A DNA stretch of 64,000 nt from Saccharum officinarum (GCA_020631735.1 CM036199.1:23725553-23789552), one strand, 5' to 3'. Counted from the stretch's first letter, positions 11,067 to 22,663 are shown. Translations and numbers: made by a program. Notes: generated by a model not told the origin, from the letters alone.

Positions 11067-11980
11067 CTTGTTGGCTGGCTCCTAGAGGTCTCTCTTGGAC
11101 TTTTTGACTCTCTAACACCCTCTTGAGCTGAGCACATCCTTTCTCACTCATCTCTCTTACTTGATTGCCTAATCAAAATGAGATTGAGTGATCTCAAGTG
11201 TATTTGCTTGTGAGTTTGCATTTAGTTGACACTTGGGTGTTCTTTGCTGCGGGATTTTTGTTTCTCTTGGTGGTTGCCGCCACCTAGACGGCTTGGAGCA
11301 GCGGAGGAGGTCCGACACGTGTTGGTGATTGTTCGTGGCCGACTTCGATGAGCTTTTTGTGAGGGGTTGTTGTGGTTCCCCGGCGGAGCGCCGAATTCCA
11401 ACTCTAGTGGATTGCTTGTGTCAGAACTTCTCACCATTTGGTAGGTTCTTGTGACGCCTTTTGAGAGGCTCGGTGTGTGATACCGATTAGCCACCGAACC
11501 ACGTGGTGTAGGGGGACACAACGGGGACTAGCGTGCCGGCAAGCACATGAACCTCGGGATAAATCTTGTGTCTCAATTGTGTTCGATCAATTGGATTTCA
11601 TCCCGGTGATTGGTTACTTCATTGACTATCTTGATATTCACTTTGGTTGACTCAATCATCGTCACTCGGTATAACATTCCAAATCCTTTCTTGCACTTAC
11701 TTTGGTATCTTCTTGTTTAGATTGTTGTTGTTCCTTTTTTATTGGTAGCTTGTGTAGTTCTAGTTATAGTAGATTTGTAGCTTTGCTAGCTTGCGGTTTG
11801 TCTTGTGGCGGTTGTGTAAACTAGACTAGAATTGTCAATTGCATAGGTGGCTTGCATCACCCCATTAGGCTAGGTAAAACTCACATCTCGCCATTTATAT
11901 TACTAATTAAATTGTTTGAGTGACCTTTGTAGAAACTTTTATTAAGATATTCATCCCTCTCTAGTCATCAAGACCTTTCA

Positions 11981-12831
11981 AAGGGGTGGCCTCCGGCGCG
12001 AGGCACGAGTGTGACGGCCCTCGGCGTGAGGCGGCATGAGGCACAAGCGCAATCCCTCTGGCCTCTATGTGTAGGTGTGGCAGTCCCCGGTGTGAGGAGC
12101 GGCCTCCAAAACGAGGCTTGGCATGCCCTCGTGGTGGTGCGATGGTTTTTATGTTTTCTTGTTTCTTTTTGCAAAAATGGGTGTCACTGCCAGGTGAGCA
12201 ACAATCGATGAAACGCTATGGACATCACTGTGGATTACCCACTGTTAGATCAAATTCAATAGTGAAAAACTGTTTTAAACCAACAATGATTGGCTGCTAT
12301 GACATAGTGGCTGTAGCCAAATAACAAAGCTACCGTAGATGTTGCTAAAAATGTTGAGTTAATCTTAGGCAATGGTCACATGACCGAGTCTAGAGGGGTG
12401 ACGCCCCACACCTACCGTCCTGAACTCCCGATTGGGAACTCTAACAAACCCTTGGCACACCCTCATCCCGGTTGCACAACTGTTAATAAAAGGTCCTAGT
12501 AAACCACACGGTACATCAGCAATTCCCATGAGGATAGCCATGCCCTACCTAATAGAACTCGATCCATCCTAAGTGCTGGAGTAACGAGAAGAGCACTGCC
12601 TCTGCTCTATCATTGTCGCCACTGCCACAAAGGATGTCGTAGGTACCAAGTACGATTATGGTGACCGCTACATCACCCATCACCCTACTAGAATAAAATT
12701 CTATGCGGCGGTGCCGCAGCTTCATGTCGTGCGACACCGCTCACCCGCATGACACGTGTTGTCCAGTCCCACCATGTGCATACCGATGTTCTGGCTGCCT
12801 TCGTGGCTTTCCCTTCGTAACCGCCCGCACG
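11981..12831. other. Gene-free stretch
   Basis: The first part (11986-12160) is GC-rich with several GCGAGGC-type words and may continue the sequence split by the solo LTR at 9932. The rest shows no gene, no repeat family recognised and no splice-consistent coding frame. Confidence 0.4.
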
Positions 12832-13583
12832 TCACTCTGGGCGTTTGGGTTACCCGCAAAGTTCGGGTTTTGAAAAGTTCGGGTAATAAGAATTATTACC
12901 CGATAATAGCCCCCAAAAAACAATACCCGTAAGTTCGGGTACCCGCAAGTTCGGGTTCGGGTTCAGATATACCCAATGTACCCGAAGTATATAAAATCAC
13001 AGCAAGTGCTCAAACATCACAGAATTTTGCATAGAACTGGACAGACTAAATGATAACTCATTAACTCATAACTGATAAAGTGATAACTTCAAGTTTTCAA
13101 TAGCAAATGCAAACCAATGAAACCACGACACATTCAAGTTTTTAACCGCAAGTGCAAGCCAGAACGACGACACAAGTACTGACTACTTAGTACTGACAAG
13201 ATACAAGAGCAAATTGAAAAGTTCAAGCATCAAGCCTGCTGTCTGCCATCACATCAGTGCTTGTCTCGGGGAGTTGGGAAGACGACAAGTTAAGACGTGA
13301 GATCATGAGGCACCAAAGCCAAGAAGGCATCCTATCGTTGTTGGGCTTGGGCCACGGGAAATCGGGGATGCTCCAGTTCGCGACTTTGCGCTTCGCTGAG
13401 ACGTATTCCTATTTCGGGTTGTTCGGGTATCGGGTGTACTTACCCGAATTACCCAATATAAATTCAAGTAATAGGATTCACTATCCGAACTAGACATCGG
13501 GTAGTGCGGGTTCGGGTACTTCGGATCCGGGTCTGGGTATTTCGGGTTCGGGGTTCGGGTATCAGGTTTTGTGCCCAGAGTGA
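12832..13583. mobile_element. Non-autonomous hAT element with perfect 8-bp target duplication
   Basis: The ends TCACTCTGGGC and GCCCAGAGTGA are perfect inverted repeats, and both sides carry CCCGCACG (12824-12831 and 13584-13591). An 8-bp duplication with short terminal repeats is typical of the hAT superfamily. The 752-bp body has no transposase. Its subterminal parts are full of GGGTTCGGGTA and TACCCGAA words on both strands, a likely set of transposase-binding sites (inference). Confidence 0.8.
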
Positions 13584-13731
13584 CCCGCACGCACAATGTG
13601 CAAGACGCTCTTCCGTCCGGCTGCTACCCTATGCATCGAGATGAGCACAAATAGATACGTGGACGGCCAGGAGTCAGTGCTGCACGGGAGTCCAACTGCG
13701 GCACGAGTACATAGAATTTTTTCCCACCCTA

Positions 13732-14026
13732 GGCCTTGTTCACTTTGCAAAAAAAATTTTGAACCTGATGAATAGTACCACTTTCGTCTTATTTGGCAAA
13801 TATTGTCCAATCGTGGACCAACTAGGCTCAAAAGATTCATCTCGTGATTTCTAACTAAATTGTGTAATTAGTTTTTTTACCTACATTTAATACTCTATGC
13901 AAGCGGCTAAAAATTGATGTAATAGAAAGAGAGTGAAAAAACTTGGAATTTTTGCAAGCGGCTAAAAATTGATGTGATGAAAAAAGAGTGAAAAAACTTG
14001 AAATTTTGATGGCATCTAAACAAGGC
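13732..14026. mobile_element. MITE with internal 55-bp tandem duplication
   Basis: The ends GGCCTTGTT and AACAAGGCC are inverted repeats. Inner words such as GGCAAATATTGTCCAATCGTGG and TTTAATACTCTATGCA match the MITE at 53585-53827. Flanking triplets are CTA and CTG, one mismatch from a 3-bp duplication. A 55-bp unit starting GCAAGCGGCTAAAAATTGAT at 13899 is repeated at 13954, making this copy longer than its relative. Confidence 0.7.
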
Positions 14027-14029
14027 CCT

Positions 14030-15740
14030 GCTGCATCAGCGCTTGCTGTACCTGATCATCAGCCGGATCGGGTCAGGGTCAGGTCCAAAAACCCGGTGTT
14101 TTTTATCCCGCCCGACCCGACCCGAGCGTCAGGTTGATAATCGTGGCCCGAGCCCTCTCATCACTTGGTTCGATGGCCCACTAGCCCGACGACACATCAC
14201 ATATCCGTCCGCTGGCCCACTAGCCCCCCTTCTCTCAACGTCTCCTTGCTCTGCGCCGCCACCACCGTCGGTTGGTCGTTCCTCTGCGGCCATGCGACCG
14301 TTAGGTTGTCCGAACCGCCGTCCGTGTGAGGGAGCAGGAAGGCAGGACGACATGTGCTACTGCCTGCTGCTTGCGAGTTGCGATGGCTGAGCCGTTGAGT
14401 TGCGCTTTGCGCTATCTCCTCCTGCCTACAGCCGTTCTGCTAGAGGAATGGGAGGGCCGGGAGTTAGAGGCAAAGGTCAGAGGCGATGAGCAGCTGCTGC
14501 TTCTGCTTGATGTTTCCTAGAGAGCGGCGGCCACGAACAGAAGAGGATGGGGAGAGGTGCTAGGTCAGAGAGTGGAGGGAGCCTATTTAACTAAGGTATG
14601 ACCTTCAACTCATCTAAACTAAGGTATACCCGATATTAATCCAAATGAGGTGTCCTAATTATGAACAAGTGATCCGGTTTTAAGCACTAAGATTTAACAT
14701 TTGGTAGCCAGAGCTGGGCTAGTTCAAGTGGCCCTGATTAAGTTTGCTAAGCCTTGGGTGGACCTAAATTAAGATCTAATTAGTGCCACTCCAAGTCTCT
14801 GGTATGTTTAAGTTTTGGCTTAAGGCATAATTGTTGGCTTTTGATTGTGTTTAAGTACTAATTGTTCATGTTTTAGTCTAATTGTGCCACTGTTTAGCCC
14901 TAATACCCAGATTAGTAACTAAGTCAATTAGCTTTGGGCCTAATCCACATCGTGTTAGTCAAATTAGGGCTAATTATGCCAGTGTTAGCCAAGGTTAATT
15001 GCCAATTCCTTTTAATTGACTCGGATTAGACATGACAACACCTAATGAGGGACTAGGGTTTCAGTTTAAGCATGTAGAAGGAGGGGAAAAGACGAATTGC
15101 AAACTGTAAGATCAAATTCCCTAATTTTCGAGAACCTTGGATCTCGTACTTCTTTTTTCCCCAAAATTTCCAAACCCTAAGTCAAATTCCCAAATATGTG
15201 AATCCTAACCCTAAGTCAAAGGTAGTGGGTACTCACCTACCTAAGAGTCTTGGTGTCCACCCCGGTGTGCGGCATCGGCGTGAGAAGTATAGCTCGGTCG
15301 TGGCTTTGCACATGGCCGTCGCTGACCCCACCACGTCGCATCATGTGGCATTTACTTGGATGAGAACTCGGGACAGTTGGCATGCCACATGGGCGGTTTA
15401 ATGCAATTTCTAAGATTTGGGCCTAATATAGTACAATTAGCAAGCTTATGGTTCTAAAATGTATTTTAAGGGTACCGGACCTGAGAATGAGGGACAAGTT
15501 TAAGGTCCGTTGATGAGACGTACTCCCCATGTTCATTATTGCCAGTACATACCACCGGCATTTAGTTACTACAATCACATAACAATCATTAATACACACC
15601 CAGGCACTTAAGATGTTGAATGTATTTTCTACATTGAATAATTCCATGTATAGTAGTATTGTTTATAAAAACATAGAATGCTAAAAATTAAATTACAAGT
15701 ATTGACATGTGTAATGTTTCAGATGCATAAACTTATCTAA
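14030..15740. other. Gene-free stretch downstream of WAK-1
   Basis: 14050-14150 has CCCGACCCGA-type words similar to those inside the hAT element at 12832. 14150-14600 is GC-rich with short open frames on both strands that look like composition effects. 14600-15100 has repeated TCTAATTA and GTGCCA words but no recognisable element. Homology to the 3' flank of WAK-3 begins near 15740. Confidence 0.4.
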
Positions 15741-15943
15741 AGAAACAACTTATAAAATTTATTGTTATGGAGTATTATATGTTGCAGACGTGCTGCGCAG
15801 AAACACATATACATACTTGAATGGGTAAGGATAGGCAGAGCTTTGTGTTTGTAACAGTATATACACATTAGATAGTAGAACAACTAGCTCGCAGATGTCC
15901 CAGCAGTAGAAGTTTCAATGGAATACACTACAACATATGCTAA

Positions 15944-18792
15944 TCACCTAGCATAGTACGAACTTCTTGGGTTCATGGGCAGGTTCTCACCTTCTTGTGT
16001 AGGATACCCAGTTGTACTGGCTTCTATTTCAAAGCTAGCTGTTGGTGTTCCACTAAGAAGGCTTTGAGTCTCTATCATCTCTGCATTGATCTGTACCCAA
16101 GGATGCAGCGAAAGCTTCCTCAATCTTCCAAGCTCATCGGCAATCTCCTTCATCGATGGTCTGTTGCTGCCACACATGTCCAGGCATTGCTTGGCTAGCT
16201 CTGCAAGCCCCCTGATCAATTCATTACTCTCTTGTCCCTTCACGTGACTCGGCAAGATCACATCAAGATTGTTCTCCTTCATAGCGGATAAGAAATTTGA
16301 TGATAGGCTTCTTTGCATCTCAGGTCCATCCAACGTGAGAGGCTCTTGGCCAGTGAGGACCTCAAGAAGGATAACACCAAAGCTGTAGACGTCACTTTTC
16401 TCTGTCAGTTGGCATGTCTGCATGTATTCAGGGTCGAGGTATCCACAAGTACCTTGAACCATTGTGACATATTGCTCTTTGTCGGATGGGGCTAGTATGG
16501 AGGCTCCAAAATCTGACACTTTCGCCATGTAGTTACCATCAAGAAGGATGTTGGCACTCTTCACATCACCATGGATGATTGGAGGAGATGCATACGAGTG
16601 TAGGAAATTGAGTCCTTCGGCTGCTTCATGAACAATCCTTAACAGGGTACTGAAAGATATTTGCAGTGCTTGGTTCTTCCCATGGATAAGCTCGAATAAT
16701 GTGCCATTAGGAATGAACTCATAGACTAACATAGGAACTTCCACCTCAAGGCAACAACCCACGAGTTTGACAATGTTCTTGTGGTTGATTTGAGAGAGTA
16801 TTAGCATTTCTTGACCAAATTCCTTCTTTTGCCTTTCATCGATGAGTGCGCATCTCTTGATCGCAATAGGCATGTTGTCCTTAACTATCCCTTTGTAGAC
16901 TGTCCCGTGGCCTCCCTTCCCAATTATTCTGCTCTTATCGTAGTTGTTTGTGGCTTGTATAAGTTCAGCTTCACTAAATACCGTGAAAGCAAGACCTTTT
17001 TCTGACCTCATCCTCTCAAACAAAAGCACACCTCCATGTTGTCGAAAGTGTTCTTGCTTCACTTGGTTCAGTTTTCTTTTTTGAAGAATCATGTGCCCGA
17101 AGAAGGAGAAAATCACGAGAACAAGAAAGCCGACTGTAAGTCCTGCATGACATCAGATACAAGCATCATTGTAAAACACATTTCCCTTGCTAAGTTCCTA
17201 TAGAGGCTACAGATGGGCTTCGAATTGTTGTTTTTAGTGGAATTCTTCACATATACTCCCTGCGGCCTGGAAAAGATGCCTCCTTTCCGATCGGAGCAAG
17301 TAAGCTAGAAGGAAGGATCGCTTACCTGATTTGAATTTCATCCTCCTTCAAGTAGGATATGCTCTAAGTCTCCCTATACTTTCCTATAATGACTGCAACA
17401 ATTTTCTCCATTTTGCGAATTCCTATTTTGTTTGAAGTATATTACTATCATATACATTATCTAAATATACATTATCTAAATCGATCCAATTTAAATAAAA
17501 TAGAAAAAATCGAAAGAAAAAAAAGAAAGAGTAAATAATAAAACAGGATATTCTGTTTCATAATTCTGAAAAGCAGCCCGAAATTTGTTGTCTGAACGTC
17601 ATTAGTTAACAGCCGGAGAAGTAATAATGGTCTATGATCACAGAGTGTTACCTATTATTAAGACAGTGTCAGGGCTGCATGAATTGTTTTGCTTAGAAAA
17701 TTTTCTTCCAGCTCGACAAGAACACCGGTATCCTCCTATCGTGTTGTGGCAAACACCTCCAGAAGGGCACGGGCTGTTCTTGCACTCATCAGCATCTGCA
17801 GTAAGATGAGCAAAACTGAGTGTGGTAAGTCCAAAATGTATAGAGACTAAATATTGTACAGATATACCGTAATTTTGGCACAGTTATTACCATGGCATCC
17901 GTCTTGAAGATACGGGTTGCCTTCGTACCCTTCGGTGCAGTTGCACAGGTACCCTGGCCCGTTGGGTGAATCCACGCACTCGCTGTTGTTGCTGACACAT
18001 GCGTAAGTGCCTGTCTCGTTCCGTTTGGCCACCTCACACGACATCTCCCCACTTCTTATCGCCCAGTCCATCACCACGGTCCACGGGTACCCGTCCAATG
18101 CCCGTGTCGTTGAATTTCGTTGTGTCGATGTATGCAGTGCTAAAATTGAACTCTGCCGCCTCCAGCAGCACTGCATAGCTGCAACGGCTGAAATTCCAAA
18201 TTTGGTTTGTGTTGAAACGACTGTCGAAGCCAACCTCGTAGTAGCCCATATCCCTGGGTATAGCTGTCTGGCAACAGCCCATGCCGGAGCAGGAGCCATC
18301 CACTAGGTCTGACAGATTGCTGCAAGTCGAAACGCAACCGCTCTGGTAGCCCTTGCCGGTGTTGTCAGAGATGTAGGCGAGGGTGTTGCATCCAATGACA
18401 GTGAACTTGTTCTAGGCGTCTGAGAACCTGTACGGGGAAGTGCTCGCATTGAACCACCAAGCTGTGCCATTCATGAGACCGGAGGAGGGGTAGTAGCAGT
18501 ACGCTGAGATCTCGTTCATCATCCGGAACGTGCCATGAATCAAGGAAATGTTGAGCAGCTCAAAACCACCACCGAGGAATGGCTTGTAGACGCCATCTTG
18601 GACCTCCTGGCAGCTGACGTTAAAGCCTAGTGACCGTGAGCAGTTGTCACCGATGCCGAATGGGTAATGGATGTCAACTCCACCACACTGCTTTTGGCAT
18701 TGAGGGCCAGGAACCGCAATAGCAGGGGCCTCCCGTGCCACCAATAGAAGTAGAAGACCAACAAGGCCAACATGTGTAGAGCGCACTTCCAT
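15944..18792 (-). pseudogene. WAK-1: wall-associated receptor-like kinase, disrupted
   Basis: Three exons by comparison with WAK-2: 18792-17891, 17795-17652 and 17142-15944. Exon 1 encodes a signal peptide ([19 protein letters not shown]) and a cysteine-rich GUB_WAK-type domain ([19 protein letters not shown]). Exon 2 (144 nt) is a calcium-binding EGF repeat starting DADECKNSPC. Exon 3 has a membrane helix (GFLVLVIFSFFGHMIL) and a full kinase: glycine loop [17 protein letters not shown] lysine, IHGDVKSANILL, DFGAS and GTCGYLDPEYMQ. HGD replaces HRD, so it is a non-RD kinase. Exon 1 is broken twice: TAG at 18412-18414 and a 7-bp tandem duplication near 18074-18087 that shifts the frame. Intron 2 is 509 bp against 72-125 bp in the paralogues, so it carries an insertion. 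The kinase exon is fully open. Family calls are from motifs. Confidence 0.88.
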
Positions 18793-19070
18793 TCTCCTTA
18801 GCTGGATATATATAACTAGAAAGTAGAAACCATGATATTGCAACGGTCAGCTAAATCGGTGGACTCAATAATTACACCTAAGTCCTGTTCTGTGTACTTC
18901 TAAAAATCCCAACCCGTGCGCTGTGGAAAGAACCAAAAGATAACTGAAGTGTCCGTTTGTGTTGATGTACCCAAATAATAATATCTTGATTCTTGAAGTT
19001 GAAGATATAAATTCCCCTGACCCGAGGAAGATTAGGAGTCAGGTAAGCACAAGATAATCCCATCAAATTT

Positions 19071-19365
19071 GCGGTGTATGTGAGTTGAGTGTCCCATTAA
19101 AATCTTATAACAATTTCCAACATATATCATTCAGGGCTTTCAGGCGGATGAGCGGTGTCTGTGAGTTGATTGTCCCATTAAAATCTTATAACATTTCCTA
19201 CATATATCATTCATGGCTTTCTGGCGGATGAGGGACTTGCTCAAGAGAATGGGCGTACCCAGTGCAGAGAGCATCTTTTAACATTTCCTACATATATCAT
19301 TCAGGGCTTTCTGGCGGACCAAGGACTTGCTCAAGAGAATGGGCGTACCCAGTGCAGAGAGCTCC
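19071..19365. repeat. Compound tandem repeat upstream of WAK-1
   Basis: A unit starting GCGGTGTNTGTGAGTTGA repeats with a period of 81 bp (19071 and 19152). A second unit of about 90 bp starting ACATTTCCTACATATATCAT repeats at 19191 and 19281 and includes CTTGCTCAAGAGAATGGGCG. The upstream regions of WAK-2 and WAK-3 carry a single version (near 32470-32550 and 51480-51570), so the expansion is specific to this unit. Confidence 0.7.
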
Positions 19366-19478
19366 CGCTCTGTGCGAGGTCTGAGGAAGGGTGTCGTGGC
19401 AAGTTTTACCAGGTCATAGATGGTAAGACTCTGCCGCTTGCACCAGACAAGAGAATGCCTACAGAAAATCTAAAACAA

Positions 19479-21800
19479 TCTCTCTATATATATACTCCTC
19501 AAGAGACGAAACAGGAGACGTCAACACCGACTTCAACGTGCCTCTCGACTTCGGCGTACTCCCCGCTCCGTCTCTCTCCCGTGCGCGCCGACAGGTGGGC
19601 CAACAGGACTGCTCCATCCACCTCTCGCTCATCTCTCGTTGCCTCTGCCCTCATTCTGGCGGTCTCGTCCCCGCCGCCCCTTCCTTCCCCCCCCCCCTCT
19701 CTCTTTCCTGCAAGCGTCCAGTGCTGCCGCCGCCCCCGCCCAGCTCCGCGCATCTGACCAACTCTTCCACACCTCCAAACCTCATACTCGTCCTGCTCTG
19801 CCGCGACGGTGCGAGGCGCCGCGGACCATGAGCCCGACGGCGAGGCCGAGTCGTCGGGGGCGTGCAGGCGGAGGCGGGACTCGCGCCACCTCAACCGCTG
19901 GGTCCGCCTTGCGCCAAGTCGAGAAGCCACAGGCTCGCTCTGCTCTATGCTGGCGTGCTCCCAAGTTTTCGCTCCCAGGGGCCACGGCGGTGGGCGGGGC
20001 TCCACTTCCTGCTGCGACGAGCACAACCCCAACTCGATTCGAGCTCGAGCCCATGATAGGCCTGACGAGCGTCAGCGGGCGCTACTGTTCCTGCTGCCCC
20101 TCCAGGTCTGCCCCTGCTCTCCGTAAAGGTGACTCATTCTTGCTTCTTGACGATGGCTGCTTCTAGCCTTCTAGAACTAGGCAACTAGCAGCATCTTGCT
20201 ACATCTGCTCCTACATCTGCCGCTCTGTTGTCTAGCTACAGATTTGGGAGCAAAAGGTGTCGTAGTGAAGCTGATTAATAGCCATGGTTTCAAGAAAAAG
20301 ATCATCAAAAAAGAAGGTGCCTTCATACACATACGTGAATGATTAAGTTCTGTTGTTGAGAAAAGCAGTGTTAGATGTAAAGTAAAAAAAAATTCTGATG
20401 AATATGATACCTGCATCCTACTGTTGTGTTTGTGGATCCCTTTGTGATTGTCAAGTATCACAAATGATGGTGTTTCATCATCAACCAGGCAACAAGCAAA
20501 CTTGACATGTTTTTTTTAACCAAATATATAGCATTTATGAGGGAGATACAGTGTTTTTTTACCAGGATATAGTTTCTGTCAGTAATTTTTACATGCAGTC
20601 CATATCCTAAATTAGCTGCACACATATTAAACCTGAATTGATGAAAGTATAAAATTGCTTCTTGCAGGCTGTGGCGCCATCTGAAAATGGAAGAGTGTCA
20701 GATGCCATTGCCAATGTGAATGCAAGTGAGAGGGAGACAGAACCTCATATAGAGGCTACTGGTGCAGATGGTGCTGAGACTGGGACTGGGTCCCCAGCAA
20801 GAAGAAGTCCGACCACCAAAGTCAGGGCTCCAAAGAAGAAAAAGAAGACTTCACTGATTTGGAATCATTTCACTGAATTGCTTGTTGAAGAAAAGGCGGA
20901 TGGCATAGTAATCATGAAGAAGATGGCAGAATGCAATTGCGGTGACAGCATTATGGGTCATTGATGATGGTGACAAATTATGGACGTAGAAGAGGAAGAT
21001 GGTTAGGGTTACGTTTGCTTCAGGTTACTCCCTATGCCTACTGTGTTTTTTTCAGCTTATGATCCTGTGTGTTTTCAAATGTCGCAACACAATTTTGGTT
21101 ATTCAGAATTTCAGATAGTTAAAAAATGAAACGGTCAATGGAAAAAAATAATTGTGTCAATCTGATGTATAATATCTAATCTGTGCGACCTAGAATATTT
21201 TTTTATACACATGAATTCAGTATCTAATCTGTGTCAATTCTTATCATCATTTTATTGTAGGCGAGCAGAGGTGCCTCACAGCTTGTTGTTCTCCTGCCTA
21301 CTGTTGGGTGTGCCATAGCCTAATACTGCTTAATTTTATTGGTTCAGTACTTCACCTATATGAGCTCAATGTCTTGTACTTTGATCAGCAAGCTTAATAT
21401 CATGTACCTTGATCGGCAAACTCAGTGTAGACCTATTCAGTGTCCATTGGCTGTTGGGAGGTGCTGCTGACTGCTTTTGTTGTTTGAATTTACTTCACTT
21501 GATCTTATGATTTTCATATTTTGGCTCACTTCATTATGAGATATTAGTAGTACCGTACTTTGATTTTAGTCCACTTGGGTTATTGATGAACTTAGAATTT
21601 TGTTTGTCTCGGATGAATTTACAGATATTCACTTTGATTTTCAAGACTTTTTTTTTGTTATTTGTTGATTTTTGATCCACTATTTTTAAAGCACTCTTAT
21701 TACATGGCAAATTTTGAAGCTCCAGACCCACTATTTTCTTCGTACTCTTATTGCGTTGAAAGTTTTGAATCTCCTGTAGCAACGCACGGGCATTTACTAA
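19479..21800 (+). mobile_element. Non-autonomous Helitron carrying captured gene sequence
   Basis: The element starts TCTCTCTATATATATACTCC and ends GCACGGGCATTTACTAA. That gives 5'-TC and 3'-CTRR ends, inserted precisely between A (19478) and T (21801) with no target duplication, all hallmarks of Helitrons. The paralogous upstream regions of WAK-2 (near 32567) and WAK-3 (near 51597) read straight through the insertion point, confirming both edges. It has no Rep/helicase gene. It contains a GC-rich exon-like part (19540-20170) and an exon with a BED-finger-like segment (20668-20964). The 3' hairpin was not clearly identified. Confidence 0.82.
20668..20964 (+). pseudogene. Captured exon fragment, BED zinc-finger-like
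   Basis: A TTGCTTCTTGCAG acceptor precedes an open frame that ends at a TGA (20962-20964). The product is rich in acidic and basic residues and includes KKKKKTSLIWNHFTELL, like the first half of a BED zinc finger (S-x-x-W-x-H-F) found in hAT-type transposases and derived host genes. The cysteine/histidine half is not complete: only a CNCG follows. A GC-rich segment at about 19800-20130 may be the first exon of the same captured gene, but the join cannot be proved. It is treated as a gene fragment carried by the Helitron. Confidence 0.5.
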
Positions 21801-22110
21801 TCACGTTTAAAGCTGATTTTGCAGACAGTGTCTTGGAAGGGCAAGGGACGCAAGTTACATATGAAGACAGCATAGACAGTGCAAGGCTGTTAGGAACATA
21901 TGAGTATTCGTCTCTCTGGCAAGTGTTGACATCCAACCAAACAATGAAACATCTCAAAAAAATGAAGCATGAACACCTTCAATCATGCAGATAATAAAAG
22001 AAGCTATTATAGAGAATAGGGATGATAAACAAAAGTGGGGAGGATAAATTCAGTAACTAACTAGTCTGAAATATCAAGCGATTTCAGATTTCCTCGAATA
22101 TAAAGCATAC
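21801..22110 (-). repeat. Conserved WAK upstream segment (unit 1)
   Basis: This non-coding segment is shared with 32573-32898 and 53010-53308. Common words include AAGCTGATTTTGCAGACAGTG, CGCAAGTTACAT, GTGCAAGGCTGT and GGGATTTCAG-type words. It would lie in the intron of the 5' leader on the minus strand. Confidence 0.65.
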
Positions 22111-22261
22111 CTTTGGATATTTAAGGAGATTGCCCCTGGACGCCTATAGCACTCTGACCTATCATCACCTATGGAGATTGCTTCAGTTATTTGTTCTGGA
22201 TTCTGGTAACAAGTGAACACCCCCCCTGTGGGTGGCCCTGTCTGTGTGTTGGAGTATATAA
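22111..22261 (-). promoter_or_regulatory. WAK-1 promoter and putative 5'-leader exon
   Basis: On the minus strand a TATA box (TTATATAC, 22254-22261) is followed after about 30 bp by a conserved stretch ending CCAAAG|GTATGC, a plausible splice donor at 22111. The same arrangement is upstream of WAK-2 and WAK-3. The matching acceptor would be the conserved ATCCAG just before the ATG of exon 1. The Helitron lies inside this leader intron. Transcript data are needed to confirm it. Confidence 0.5.
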
Positions 22262-22663
22262 GAAGTTAAGAACAAATCTTGCGTAATGGAACCCAGAGTC
22301 GTAGGGAACGAGTCTAGACACAGCAGAGATGAGAGACTGAGTCCTACTAGAAAAATCTTGGAACTTTGTCCCTACGGGAGAGAACAAATCAGCAGACATC
22401 GACAGTTTACTTTCAAATGATGCAACAATTTCGGGTCTCATTTTGTGTTGACCTTAAAAACAAAGCCAATATTTTCTACCTTTCTTTCCTTTGTAATTGG
22501 AGTAGTAGTTGTGCATGGTTCTAGAACATTCAGATCCTGCCCACCGGGTGTTGATGCAAAATACAGTAAGGTGTCAGGACACCTGAAGATGGCCCTGCAG
22601 GTGGATCGGCAATTCAGCCCGCGAAACATGCAGGAAGCCTGGACGGCCCTAGACGCTCTCGAC
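22262..22663. other. Gene-free WAK-unit flank
   Basis: Parts are similar to 33060-33370 upstream of WAK-2 (for example GTGCATG-TTCTA and GGTGTTGA-GC-AAAT-CAGTAA words). There is no coding frame supported by homology. Confidence 0.45.

Larger units (their letters stand above)
9933..11980 (+). mobile_element. Solo LTR of a Maximus/SIRE-like Ty1/copia element
   Basis: It starts TGAAAGTCCCTAGTTTGG and ends AAGACCTTTCA, with the 5'-TG...CA-3' ends of an LTR and a short inverted repeat TGAAAG/CTTTCA. Flanks are GAGGG (9928-9932) and AAGGG (11981-11985), a 5-bp duplication with one mismatch. No internal coding region or second LTR lies next to it, so it is a solo LTR left by recombination. The start and end words resemble those of SIRE/Maximus LTRs and match the solo LTR at 48506-50392. 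It contains a TATA box and a cluster of CGTCCGGTC words. Confidence 0.75.

Noticed and set aside
14043..14520. Open frames of 60-115 codons near 14.0-14.5 kb
   Set aside because: Proline/arginine/serine-rich composition on both strands, with no homology or splice context.
19499..20166. Long GC-rich frames on both strands at the left of the Helitron
   Set aside because: The two strands compete and neither shows a domain; the plus strand may be a captured first exon, but no product can be named.
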